Assembly: GCA_036377595.1 (NCBI GenBank)
Contig: DASUYB010000088.1
Coordinates: 1 to 64,000, forward strand
Direction: 5' to 3'
DNA from: Longimicrobium sp.
GTDB lineage: Bacteria > Gemmatimonadota > Gemmatimonadetes > Longimicrobiales > Longimicrobiaceae
Length of the DNA: 64,000 nucleotides
Shown here one piece after another: positions 34,702 to 42,795 of the stretch. Position 1 is the stretch's first letter. Each line of letters opens with the position of its first letter. The notes under the pieces were generated by a model. It worked only from the letters and a program-made list of their open reading frames with translations, did not search any database and had not been told where the DNA came from. A program made the position numbers and the translations under genes.

Positions 34702-36603
34702 ATAGGGGGCAGCCGGGGAATTCCGGCTGCCACCCTCCCACACCACCGGACGTGCGGGTCCGCATCCGGCGGTTCGGAGAGTTGAGGTCAGTGCGGTGCG
34801 AGCCGGGGAAGACCCATCTGCTCGAAGAGCTTCCCCGGCAGGGCGGTGTGGAGCGCACCGTGGCTGGACAGCCTCCACCAGCTTCGCATGTGCGCGGCGG
34901 CGGCTCGGGCAAGCTGATCGGGCACTCCCCGAGTTCTCATCTCCCGGTACGCCGTGCGTCCACGCTTCCACTGCTTCAGCCGCACCATCCGCAGCCTTCG
35001 GGCGATCCACTGGTCGAGGTCGTGAAAGACTCCGGGTGTATCCGCCAGTCGGAAGTAGGCCTTCCAGCCCAGCAGGTACATTCGTAACTCCTCCACCACC
35101 TTCTGCAGCGACCTCCCTCCGTTCCGGCGGGTGATCTGCCGGATGCGCTCCTTGAATTCCGTCAGGGCCTTCGGCGCGACGCGGCATTTGACCTCTCGCC
35201 CCTTGGCTACCCAGAAGCTGTAGCCGAGGAACTTGCGGTCCCACACGCGCGCCACCGCGCTCTTGTCCTCGTTGACCTTCAGCCGGAGCTTCGCGAAGAG
35301 CCTGCGCAGCCGCTCCATCACACGCTCGTCCGCCCGCCTCGACCGCACGTACACGTTGCAATCATCGGCGTAGCGTACGAAGGCGTGCCCGCTTCTCTCC
35401 AGCTGCCGGTCGACCTCGTCCAGGAGCACGTTCGCCAGCAGCGGCGAGAGGGGGCCGCCCTGCGGCGTCCCCTCGTGCCGCTCCACCACCACGCCGTCGG
35501 CCAGTACTCCGGCCCCAGGTAGCGGCGGATCACCCTGAGCAGCCGTCTGTCTCCGATCCGCTTCTCCAGACGCGACATCAGCACGTCGTGGTTCACGCGG
35601 TCGAAGAATTTCTCCAGATCCACGTCCACCACCCAGCGCCGGCCCGACTGGATGTAGCGCTGCGCCTGACAGACCGCGTCGTGCGCCCGCCGCCCCGGCC
35701 GGAAGCCGTAGCTGTGCTCCGAAAACGTGGGATCGAAGATCGGCTGCAGCACCTGCAGGATCGCCTGCTGGATGAACCGGTCGAGCACGGTCGGGATGCC
35801 CAGCTGCCGCACCCCTCCCCCGCTCTTCGGGATCTCCTGCCGACGCACCACCGAAGGCCGGTAGCTTCCCCCGAGCAGCTCACTCCGGATCCGCTCCTAG
35901 TTCTCCCGCAGGTACGGCAGCAGGTCGTCCACCCTCATCCCGTCGATGCCCGGACTGCCCTTGTTCTTCCGCACGCGCTGCAACGCCAGCTTCAGGTTGC
36001 CGCGCTCGACCACCCGTTCCATCAACTCCACCGGGCGGCCGCTTCCCGAGCGCTCGTCTCCCTGCGCCGCCCGAAAGGCTTCACCGCTCCGCCGTACGCT
36101 CGGGGCTTCACCCCTACCCTCCAGCGGGAGCTCGATCTGCATCGACTTCTGGTGCGCTGCCATTCCGAGACGCAACGTCGTTTCGCTCTCCTCTCCGTTC
36201 GGCCCTTCACCGGCGGGGCTGGGCCCAAGCGCATGTGTGCACCCCAACCGGCTACTACGGCCTCTGCTGACTTCTCGCTCCGCCCGGTGCTTTCACCGTG
36301 CGTCGCCCTTTCAGGCGTGAGGCGAGACCTCCCCGGGTAAGAACTGAGACTTTCACCGCACCACCGCCGGATCTACGCCGCCTGAGCCTTGGTCGTGAGA
36401 GCTTCGCGGTCGTTTGCCCGCTCGCCCTGCTCGGCTGCGCCTCCTATCCGGTTTCTGTTCGTCGGCGCGCGGTTTCGCTCCACGCTTCTTTCAGCGCCAC
36501 CCTCGCGGGTGGTTCGTTTCCTCGCCTTGCGCTTCGCTCGGGTCGCTACGACCAACTCCCCGGAGGACTTTCACCTCCTAGCCTCAGCCCATGCCGGGCA
36601 CAC
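34702..36603 (-). mobile_element. Decayed group II intron (probable class C)
   Basis: The 5' end on the minus strand is GTGTGCCCGGCATGG at 36603, followed by a GGTGAAAGTCCTCC segment, typical of bacterial group II introns. Domain V is seen near 34725-34775 as GAACCGCCGGATGCGG and CCGCACGTCCGGTGG. Domain VI follows as a GCAGCCGG/CCGGCTGC hairpin, and the 3' end is probably at CCCCCTAT (about 34702). The intron starts 8 bases after a strong terminator hairpin with a T-rich tail, the classic site of class C introns. The encoded protein is interrupted, so mobility would need help in trans. Confidence 0.8.
34788..36163 (-). pseudogene. ltrA: Group II intron reverse transcriptase/maturase, broken
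   Basis: The LtrA-type protein starts at 36163 (M-A-A-H-Q-K-S). The RT fingers and palm are recognisable: K-N-K-G-S-P-G-I-D-G-M, Y-G-F-R-P-G-R-R-A-H-D-A, D-L-E-K-F-F-D-R-V-N-H, and catalytic R-Y-A-D-D near 35375. The X/maturase domain follows; no HNH domain is seen, as in class C. Two lesions break it. A TAG at 35897-35899 replaces the expected tryptophan (L-R-E-N-stop-E-R-I-R). A one-base shift near 35512 takes R-Y-L-G-P into the wrong frame, with G-V-L-A-D-G-V-V-V-E-R-H-E-G-T-P-Q-G-G continuing in another. Confidence 0.88.
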
Positions 36604-36611
36604 AAACAGAA

Positions 36612-36641
36612 CGCCCCGCCCCTTCTGCAGGGGGCGGGGCG
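36612..36641 (-). terminator. Rho-independent terminator of the phosphorelay operon
   Basis: An 11-base perfect GC stem, CGCCCCGCCCC (36612-36622) and GGGGCGGGGCG (36631-36641), is followed on the minus strand by TTCTGTTT. It lies 31 bases beyond the stop of the 700-residue receiver protein gene. The group II intron begins directly after it. Confidence 0.8.
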
Positions 36642-36671
36642 CGGTCGGGAGCGCCTAGCCGGTCCGCGTCG

Positions 36672-38774
36672 TCAGGCTGAGAGACGGTTGATCACGTCGT
36701 TCAGGCGCGTCCTCCACGACGGGAGCTTCCGGTACAGCTTCTCGAACACTCCGTCGTCGATAAAAAACTCGAGTTCGTGCTTCAAGAGGCTTGCGGCGGC
36801 CCGGACGGTGTCCGGCCGGACCTCGTCGTGCCGGCCCAACTCCGCCAGCGCTCTCGCCGCGGCCTCCACGGTCGCCACGGCCTCCTCGCCGAGGGCCACG
36901 GACAGGGCGCCTCCAGCGGGATCGTCGTCGTGCACGTCCTCCGTCGCCGCGTCCAGCACGGCCGGCGGTACCTGCTCCCGGAGGCGCGCGAGGATGTCTT
37001 CGATGCTCTCCACCAACTCGCTGGCCTCTCCCTCCTCGTCGGCGGTCAGGAGCGGGGGAAGCCCCAGGTCGAGCGCCTGCTCGTCCAGCCAGCGCACCTC
37101 ATGCGGCATCAGACGCAGCTTTCCCAAGTCGATCCGGGGCCCGCTCCGGGGAAGACCGAGGACGGACATGATCGATGGGAACGAGGAAGGGTACGGATCC
37201 GCTCCGCGGTCCCCCTTACGGATCGCGTTGCTTCGTGCCTTTTCCATCATCTGTGGAAACAGCCTGGCCAGCACGGTCCAGTAGCTCCGCTCGGGCCGCA
37301 GCTGGCGGCCGTACAGCGTAAGGACCACCAGCCGGCCGCAGAGCACGTCCTGAAAACGCGCGAAGGTGTAGGGCTCCGCCCGCGTGCCCGAAGGTACGTT
37401 GAGCGCTAAGGAAAACGGCGGTTCCGAGACGTCCTGCCGCTGACCCCCGGTTTCGTAGGCGTCCAGGCTCTCGCGGGCGCGCGTGAAGCACTCGCTGAAG
37501 AACGCCTGCTGCCTGGCCTCGCTCCACATCCGGACGGTTACGTAGTGCTCGCCCAAGCCGTGCTTGCGCCAGGGTGCGAATCCGAGTTGCGCCGGCGTTT
37601 CGTCTTGAAATCCCAGCGCCTCCTGGATCTTGGTGGTGATGTGGTGTGCGAGGCCCCGGTAATTCTGCACCCCGAGATCGCCGGGCTCGTGTTTGGGATA
37701 CCACGAGAGGCGCGCGCGCGCATCCTCCGGCGCGGCGTTGAGGATGGCCGCCACGATGTCGCTGGGAAGCGAGGTGAGCCCCACGAGGGGGCCGGTGCAC
37801 AGAGCAGCGGCGTGCAGGAGCACGTCCGGCCCCTGCAGCGGCTGCATGAACCCGTCCGTCTCCCCCTGTTCCCGCAGGTCCCAGTCGGAAACCACGCCGC
37901 TGAACCGCCGTCCCGCCGCGTCGCGGTTGCGCAGCTCCGCGAGCGCCGAACGTCCCTCCTCGAACCCCTGCACTTCGGTGAAGTAGCGCTCCAGACCCTG
38001 CACGATCTGCCTCCGCTGGGCCGCATCGTCCTCCACCACGACCACCGCATACGGCGCCGCTTTGTCCCTCTCCTTGTCCTCTTCAGCCTCGCGGTGCACC
38101 CGCCGCAGGCGTTCCTGGATCCGCGCGCCGAGCTCCTCGGCGGCGCGCAGGTCGCCGTTCTGGACCGCCTGCTGTGCGTCGCTGATCCACTGCTCGAAGG
38201 TGCTCAGATCTTGGAAGGTGCGGGCGAGAGCCGGCCTGCGCGCGCGCACCTTCGCGGCCAAGCGGTCGAGCGCCCGCCGCAGCCCTGCGGGGTCGCCGCT
38301 GGTGTCACGCCGGAAGTTGTGTTCCCACATCAGGAAAGGTCTAGCGCTCAGCACGTGGTCCCTGAGCCACACGTGCACCATCTGAGACACGGGCTCCGCG
38401 CTCGACGCGGCCTCCGCCAGCGCGGCTGGCGGGACGGGAAGGCGCACGAACGGAAATATCAGGCGGGCGGCCTCGCCCCGTTCGTCGCCGAGGGCGACGA
38501 GCGCTCGTCGCGAAAGGAACGAGCAGACGGCCAGCTGCGGGATCTGTCGCTCCGATTCGAAGAGGTCGACGATGAACCTCAGCCCTTCGAACTCGGTCAA
38601 CCTCCCGCTCGCGGGGGCCCACTCGGCTAGGACGACCAGGGGGGCTTCGCGGAGCCTGGTGTAGCGGCGTAGCTCCCGGAGCTCGCGGGGAGAGGTGGCG
38701 ACCGCGTACCCTGCGCGCCTGAGGTAGGTGGTGAACGCTCCCGGGTTCCAGAGGAAAACGGCAGGAGGAGACAT
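36672..38774 (-). CDS. Large protein with two receiver-like domains
   Basis: 700 residues. Residues 1-125 form a degenerate receiver-like alpha/beta domain (A-V-F-L-W-N-P, L-V-V-L-A-E-W, L-A-V-C-S-F-L-S, I-F-P-F-V-R-L-P). A helical, partly coiled region follows (165-240). A second receiver spans ~243-385: V-V-V-V-E-D-D at 245-250, likely phospho-acceptor Asp297 in V-V-S-D-W-D-L, and L-T-S near 334. The C-terminal 310 residues are of unknown type and end in helices. No DNA-binding motif is seen, so the output is probably by protein contact. Its start is 4 bases after the decarboxylase gene stop, and a terminator follows. Confidence 0.72.
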   Translation of the reverse strand: MSPPAVFLWNPGAFTTYLRRAGYAVATSPRELRELRRYTRLREAPLVVLAEWAPASGRLTEFEGLRFIVDLFESERQIPQLAVCSFLSRRALVALGDERGEAARLIFPFVRLPVPPAALAEAASSAEPVSQMVHVWLRDHVLSARPFLMWEHNFRRDTSGDPAGLRRALDRLAAKVRARRPALARTFQDLSTFEQWISDAQQAVQNGDLRAAEELGARIQERLRRVHREAEEDKERDKAAPYAVVVVEDDAAQRRQIVQGLERYFTEVQGFEEGRSALAELRNRDAAGRRFSGVVSDWDLREQGETDGFMQPLQGPDVLLHAAALCTGPLVGLTSLPSDIVAAILNAAPEDARARLSWYPKHEPGDLGVQNYRGLAHHITTKIQEALGFQDETPAQLGFAPWRKHGLGEHYVTVRMWSEARQQAFFSECFTRARESLDAYETGGQRQDVSEPPFSLALNVPSGTRAEPYTFARFQDVLCGRLVVLTLYGRQLRPERSYWTVLARLFPQMMEKARSNAIRKGDRGADPYPSSFPSIMSVLGLPRSGPRIDLGKLRLMPHEVRWLDEQALDLGLPPLLTADEEGEASELVESIEDILARLREQVPPAVLDAATEDVHDDDPAGGALSVALGEEAVATVEAAARALAELGRHDEVRPDTVRAAASLLKHELEFFIDDGVFEKLYRKLPSWRTRLNDVINRLSA

Positions 38775-38778
38775 CGCG

Positions 38779-41319
38779 TTACCCCGCGCGGCCGTTCGTC
38801 AGGATGCCGGTCACCAGCTGCTCCAACAGCCTGTGCAGCGCTTCTTTAAGCGCGGCGATGTCGCCGCCCCTGGGCTTCTCGATCATCTGGTCCGGGTTCA
38901 ATCCGAGTTCCGCCAGCTCTTCCCGGACCTGCGGAATGCCGGCGAACCGGGAAAAGACCACGAGCTGGCCCGGGCTGAGCCGGGCAGTCTCGATGAGCTG
39001 CCTTGCCACGAACAGGCCCGACAGGTCCAGCTCCCGACCCGGGTGGAGCTGGAGGTCCAGGACCACCTTGTCCCATTCCCGAGGGTCCATCGCGCGAATC
39101 TTGTCCGCGGACGGGAACGACTTCGACTCGAGGTACCGAGAGTAGCTGTCGCCAAAGCAGATCGTCCGGGTGATCGAGCTCGCGTCCGCCGTTTCGTCCT
39201 CCACCACCGCCACGCGCAGGCGCCGCATCGCTCTATCGGGACGGCTGACGAAGCGCTCGAGCAGGAACGGCGGGAGCAGCCGGTGGGCGGCATCGAACAC
39301 ATGCTTCGCGAACGCAACGTCGAAGGGCGTCTGGCCGGGCTCGACCGGTCTCTCAATCCACGCGCTGAGCAGCGGGTTCAGCACGAACACACGAAGCAAG
39401 GTGACGGATTTGGCCGAACCGTCCTGAAGTTCCGACAGCGTATCGTCCAGCATCCGCTGTAGAACCGGTATGTAGTCGTTGACGTTGACGTCCGATTTCG
39501 AGATCAGGAACGCGTAGCCCCCCACATTGAACGTTTTCTCGTCAACCGTCATGGTTTCCCAAACCGCCAGCGTGAACGCGTTCAGTTCGGCGAGGGAGAG
39601 GGCGTCGTTCCGGGGGACGAGCGCGAAACAGAAGCCTGTGGTGTCGGGGTGGTTGAACGGGCAAAACCGCAGCCGGCTCCTGGGATCGTGTTCGAAGATG
39701 TCGGCCAGCCTGCGAAAGAGCGCTTGGGTTGCCCGGACACAGTTCGCGATCAACTCTCCATGACCATCGCGGGTCAACGGGATCACCGCCTGCGAGAGGT
39801 AGCAGCTCACCGCGGCCGCGCCTGATCGTGAGCCTTCGAGCGTCCACATCCCCAGGAACCCGCGGAAACCGTCCCGCCGGTCGCCGGCCAGATAGGGCGC
39901 CTCATACGCGATGAAGTCACGCGCCGCGTGGCTGCGGAAGAGGACGGCTCCGCAGGGATAGGGAACGTACCCGAATTTGTGCGGATCCAGCGCCATGGAG
40001 TCGGCATTGCGCAGAGAGCAGATCGCCCGGAAGACCTCCTCCTCGAGGGGGAAGCGCTCTCCTTGTTCCTCGAAGGGTAAGGGCTCGCCGTCCCTGTCCC
40101 GCGCCACTAGGGTCGCGAAGAACCCGCCCAGCGCGGCATCACAGTGGTGCCAGAAGCGGGGCAGCCCGGGATCTTGCCGGAGGTCGTGGAGTTCGTGCAG
40201 GGGGTCCACGGCGGCTTCTTCGGTCGTCCCGCACACGCTGGCGACCATGAGCACGTTCTGACCCTTCTCTTCCAGCTTTTCTCGCAAAGCGTGGAGGCTG
40301 AGGCGGATGCGGTTGTCGACGCCGGTTTGGAGCAGGGCCTCGGACCCCAGCCCTACGAGATCCATGGCCTTCTTCCAGCCGTAATGGCTGGTAACAGGAA
40401 CCAGAACGACCGGCAGTTGCTCGAACTGGTCTCCGGTGAACGCCTTGTTGTACTCGGTCAGGAACCCTGCGAGACCAATTCTCTGAGCCGTACGCAGCTT
40501 CTCTTCGAATTCCCGGGCCAGACTCGAGGGCTGCGCCGCTGGTCCGCCTGCACCGCCTCTCATAGCCAACCAGCGTTTCACGGCTTGGTGCAGCGCCAGG
40601 ACGCTGTCTACGGACAGGTTCCATAACTGCGCCGTGGAGAGGCCGGAGAAGCTGACTCGCTCGGTCCCGACGGCAAGCTCCAGCTCTCCCAGACCCGCGA
40701 AGTGAGGGCGCGACGTCACAAAAAGCCGGAGGGCGAGCGGAAAGAGACGCACGTTCCGGGCGATCCATAGGGCCTCCATGTTAGCCGTCGTGCCACCGCT
40801 GCACAGGTGCCCCCACGAGGGCCCGGCCGTGGCAAGCGCACCGTCCGCGCGATCGGGCTCCGGCACTATCTCGCCGAGCAACTCGGGATACCTCACCATC
40901 CGCGCAAGCGCCGCGACGTACTCGCGCTCCCGGCACACCGTTTCGGGCGCCACCTCCTGCACTACGTTGTTCTGGTTGTACAGCATCCCCGCGAAGTACC
41001 CCACCATTCCCGGAAGCGAGGGATCGCTGACGATGTGGGCCACCTGCCGCGGAGAGTAGAGTGGCGCCCCGCGCTTCAGCCCGGCTAGAATCTCGAACAA
41101 CTCGTCGCGGAGGCGCGCTCGGGTGTGCACGAAGGCGGGATCAGTCTTCTCGTCCTCGCGGATCAGGCGCGGGTCTTCGGGGTGGAAGTTCCGTCTCCAG
41201 AAGACGTGGTCGCGCAGCACGTCTAGGATGAGTTGCTCCAACTCCCCGGCGTTCTCCCCGCGTGGACCCAGGAAGGCAGCGCTGTGCGCCAGACCGGGAG
41301 CGTGGGCGGAGATGGTCAC
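38779..41319 (-). CDS. PLP-dependent decarboxylase fused to a C-terminal receiver
   Basis: 846 residues from a GTG at 41319 with GGAGGT 6 bases upstream; the GTGA overlaps the previous stop. Residues ~40-620 are a group II PLP decarboxylase (glutamate/aromatic amino acid decarboxylase fold): S-G-G-T-T-A-N-M-E-A near 175, H-H-C-D-A-A-L-G-G-F with the cofactor aspartate near 394, and the Schiff-base lysine near 448 in L-D-P-H-K-F-G-Y. Residues ~700-846 are a receiver: V-V-E-D-E, phospho-acceptor Asp755 in V-V-L-D-L-Q-L, S790 in V-V-F-S-R, K815 in I-E-K-P. A decarboxylase under direct receiver control is unusual; phosphorylation probably switches the enzyme. Confidence 0.82.
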   Translation of the reverse strand: MTISAHAPGLAHSAAFLGPRGENAGELEQLILDVLRDHVFWRRNFHPEDPRLIREDEKTDPAFVHTRARLRDELFEILAGLKRGAPLYSPRQVAHIVSDPSLPGMVGYFAGMLYNQNNVVQEVAPETVCREREYVAALARMVRYPELLGEIVPEPDRADGALATAGPSWGHLCSGGTTANMEALWIARNVRLFPLALRLFVTSRPHFAGLGELELAVGTERVSFSGLSTAQLWNLSVDSVLALHQAVKRWLAMRGGAGGPAAQPSSLAREFEEKLRTAQRIGLAGFLTEYNKAFTGDQFEQLPVVLVPVTSHYGWKKAMDLVGLGSEALLQTGVDNRIRLSLHALREKLEEKGQNVLMVASVCGTTEEAAVDPLHELHDLRQDPGLPRFWHHCDAALGGFFATLVARDRDGEPLPFEEQGERFPLEEEVFRAICSLRNADSMALDPHKFGYVPYPCGAVLFRSHAARDFIAYEAPYLAGDRRDGFRGFLGMWTLEGSRSGAAAVSCYLSQAVIPLTRDGHGELIANCVRATQALFRRLADIFEHDPRSRLRFCPFNHPDTTGFCFALVPRNDALSLAELNAFTLAVWETMTVDEKTFNVGGYAFLISKSDVNVNDYIPVLQRMLDDTLSELQDGSAKSVTLLRVFVLNPLLSAWIERPVEPGQTPFDVAFAKHVFDAAHRLLPPFLLERFVSRPDRAMRRLRVAVVEDETADASSITRTICFGDSYSRYLESKSFPSADKIRAMDPREWDKVVLDLQLHPGRELDLSGLFVARQLIETARLSPGQLVVFSRFAGIPQVREELAELGLNPDQMIEKPRGGDIAALKEALHRLLEQLVTGILTNGRAG

Positions 41320-41879
41320 GAGGCACCTCCGGAGCGGGGAAGATGATACGAGGGAAAGGTTTCCCGCAGCTCCTTCACCTCCCGCCACGCCTCCTCGGTC
41401 ATGGGTTGCAGTCGACCTAGCGTCTCCACCAGCGACGCGGGCCGTGCCGGCAGTCGGCGGAACGCGAAGCTGCCCTGCTCCTGTTCGTGCTTGCCGGCAC
41501 GGTAGCGGTGAAACAGGTGGAGGCAGGCGTTCAGGTGGCTGAGGCGGAGGACTTCGGGATCGAACCAGGTCAGCAGGACCACGGGAAGCAAGTAGCCCCG
41601 CTCGCGGAGATCGGCGAAGAAGCGAAGCCCGGGCGAATCACGCATCGTGGTCCACGATGCATACGGGGTGTGCGTGTCCAGGATGATTCGCCTGACATCA
41701 GCCATCCCGTTGCCCTCGTTCTCGCTGGGCAACGAGGAGCCGGCGATGACGGTGGACGTACCTGCCGCAGGAGGCAGGACTGGACAACTGCGTAGTTCAG
41801 CGGGGGGATGGGGATCGCCCGGTATGTCGCGGATGCTTGCACTCAGGCCCGCAATCCTGGTAATGACGAGTGTAGTCAT
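41316..41879 (-). CDS. Degenerate receiver-like protein
   Basis: 187 residues with GGAGGAGG upstream. The layout fits a receiver fold: an N-terminal strand T-T-L-V-I-T-R, then I-I-L-D-T-H-T-P with an aspartate after the third strand, V-V-L-L-T-W-F-D-P with the switch threonine, and F-R-R-L-P in place of the K-P pair. The acidic pair after the first strand is missing, so normal Mg-dependent phosphorylation is doubtful. The stop overlaps the decarboxylase start by 4 bases, so a stoichiometric complex with the decarboxylase is plausible. The fold call is inferred from pattern, not from strong similarity. Confidence 0.5.
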   Translation of the reverse strand: MTTLVITRIAGLSASIRDIPGDPHPPAELRSCPVLPPAAGTSTVIAGSSLPSENEGNGMADVRRIILDTHTPYASWTTMRDSPGLRFFADLRERGYLLPVVLLTWFDPEVLRLSHLNACLHLFHRYRAGKHEQEQGSFAFRRLPARPASLVETLGRLQPMTEEAWREVKELRETFPSYHLPRSGGAS

Positions 41880-41910
41880 GATTACCTCCTCCGGATGATG
41901 TTGCCGAGCT

Positions 41911-41922
41911 CATCTATAGATG
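41911..41922. promoter_or_regulatory. Perfect palindrome CATCTATAGATG
   Basis: A 12-base palindrome, unusually AT-rich for this region, lies 32 bases upstream of the degenerate receiver gene in a 152-base gap. TATAGA could be a -10 box of an internal promoter or the palindrome an operator. No -35 is evident. Confidence 0.25.
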
Positions 41923-42031
41923 CAACCGGAGCTTGAGGGCGCCGTCCGACGGATTTCTCCGTCCATGCCTGTTTCCACCGTCGTCCAGACGACGCCTCGA
42001 CCCGGGCTGACCCTCAGCAGGATGAGCGGCT

Positions 42032-42793
42032 TCATTCGCCACCCGAGACCGTCCAACCCGTCCGCATCTCAATGAAGGGCTTCAACATCTTGTCGCGCAG
42101 GACACCGAGTTCCGCTATGGCGCGTTCTTCGCCGTCCTCGAACGCAGCCTTGAGGCGGACCAGGTCATGCTCGATTTGCCGACTCCTTGCCACTGCCTCT
42201 TCGAATCCCTCCCGGGTATAACAGAGGTGCAGGATCTGCAGCGCGTTCTCAAGCTCCTCATCCTCATCGGCCCCATTTACATAAGCGTCGAACGCAGCCT
42301 TCAACTCCTCGGTCCATTCCTGCGACGCTTCGAACGCACGAACCTGCCTGGCCAGCGCGCCCAAGCGAGAGCCAGGGCCCGCCAGCTCCTCGCGGCTATG
42401 AAAACGAAGCAGTGTTTCACCTGCCAACTGCAATTGTGCGACCGACCGCCGCCAAACTTCCGGAAACCCCGCCGGGGGCGAGGAGAGATGGCAGCTGACC
42501 ACCAGCTTGCTTCCGGCCAGCCGGTCGTCTAGGCAGTTCGTCAAATCCTCGATGAGGTGGTCGGTTGTTCGCTGAGGGTCATCACGTGGGTACCGCGAAG
42601 TGTTGGTTGCCTGATCCACCCGGTATCCACGGATCAGCACGAGCGAGCGCTCGGTGCCGTCACTGTAAACGACCCACGGCTCATGGGTATCCTTCCGCCC
42701 CCAGCCCCACTCCGCGACGAATTCATCCGCATGGGCGTTTCCCTGTTCTTCCGGGAGAAGCCAACGAGTAAGGACGGATACGATACGGTGCAT
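42032..42793 (-). CDS. Hypothetical protein of the phosphorelay operon
   Basis: 253 residues, 2 bases after the stop of the giant kinase-like gene. The N-terminal half is alpha/beta with W-V-V-Y-S-D-G-T-E-R-S-L-V-L-I-R-G-Y and S-K-L-V-V-S-C-H-L. The C-terminal half is acidic and helical (E-E-L-K-A-A-F-D-A-Y-V, E-R-A-I-A-E-L-G-V-L-R-D), probably a coiled coil. No family is recognised. Its place suggests a partner or modulator of the kinase-like protein. Confidence 0.6.
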   Translation of the reverse strand: MHRIVSVLTRWLLPEEQGNAHADEFVAEWGWGRKDTHEPWVVYSDGTERSLVLIRGYRVDQATNTSRYPRDDPQRTTDHLIEDLTNCLDDRLAGSKLVVSCHLSSPPAGFPEVWRRSVAQLQLAGETLLRFHSREELAGPGSRLGALARQVRAFEASQEWTEELKAAFDAYVNGADEDEELENALQILHLCYTREGFEEAVARSRQIEHDLVRLKAAFEDGEERAIAELGVLRDKMLKPFIEMRTGWTVSGGE

Positions 42794-42795
42794 TT

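Noticed and set aside
34702-36603. A retron or DGR reverse transcriptase
   Set aside because: The protein has LtrA-type spacing and a maturase domain, and the flanks have group II intron domains; there is no msr/msd or template/variable repeat pair.
36298-36660. Plus-strand gene upstream of the intron
   Set aside because: The frame lies inside the group II intron's structured RNA region and is serine/arginine-rich without motifs.
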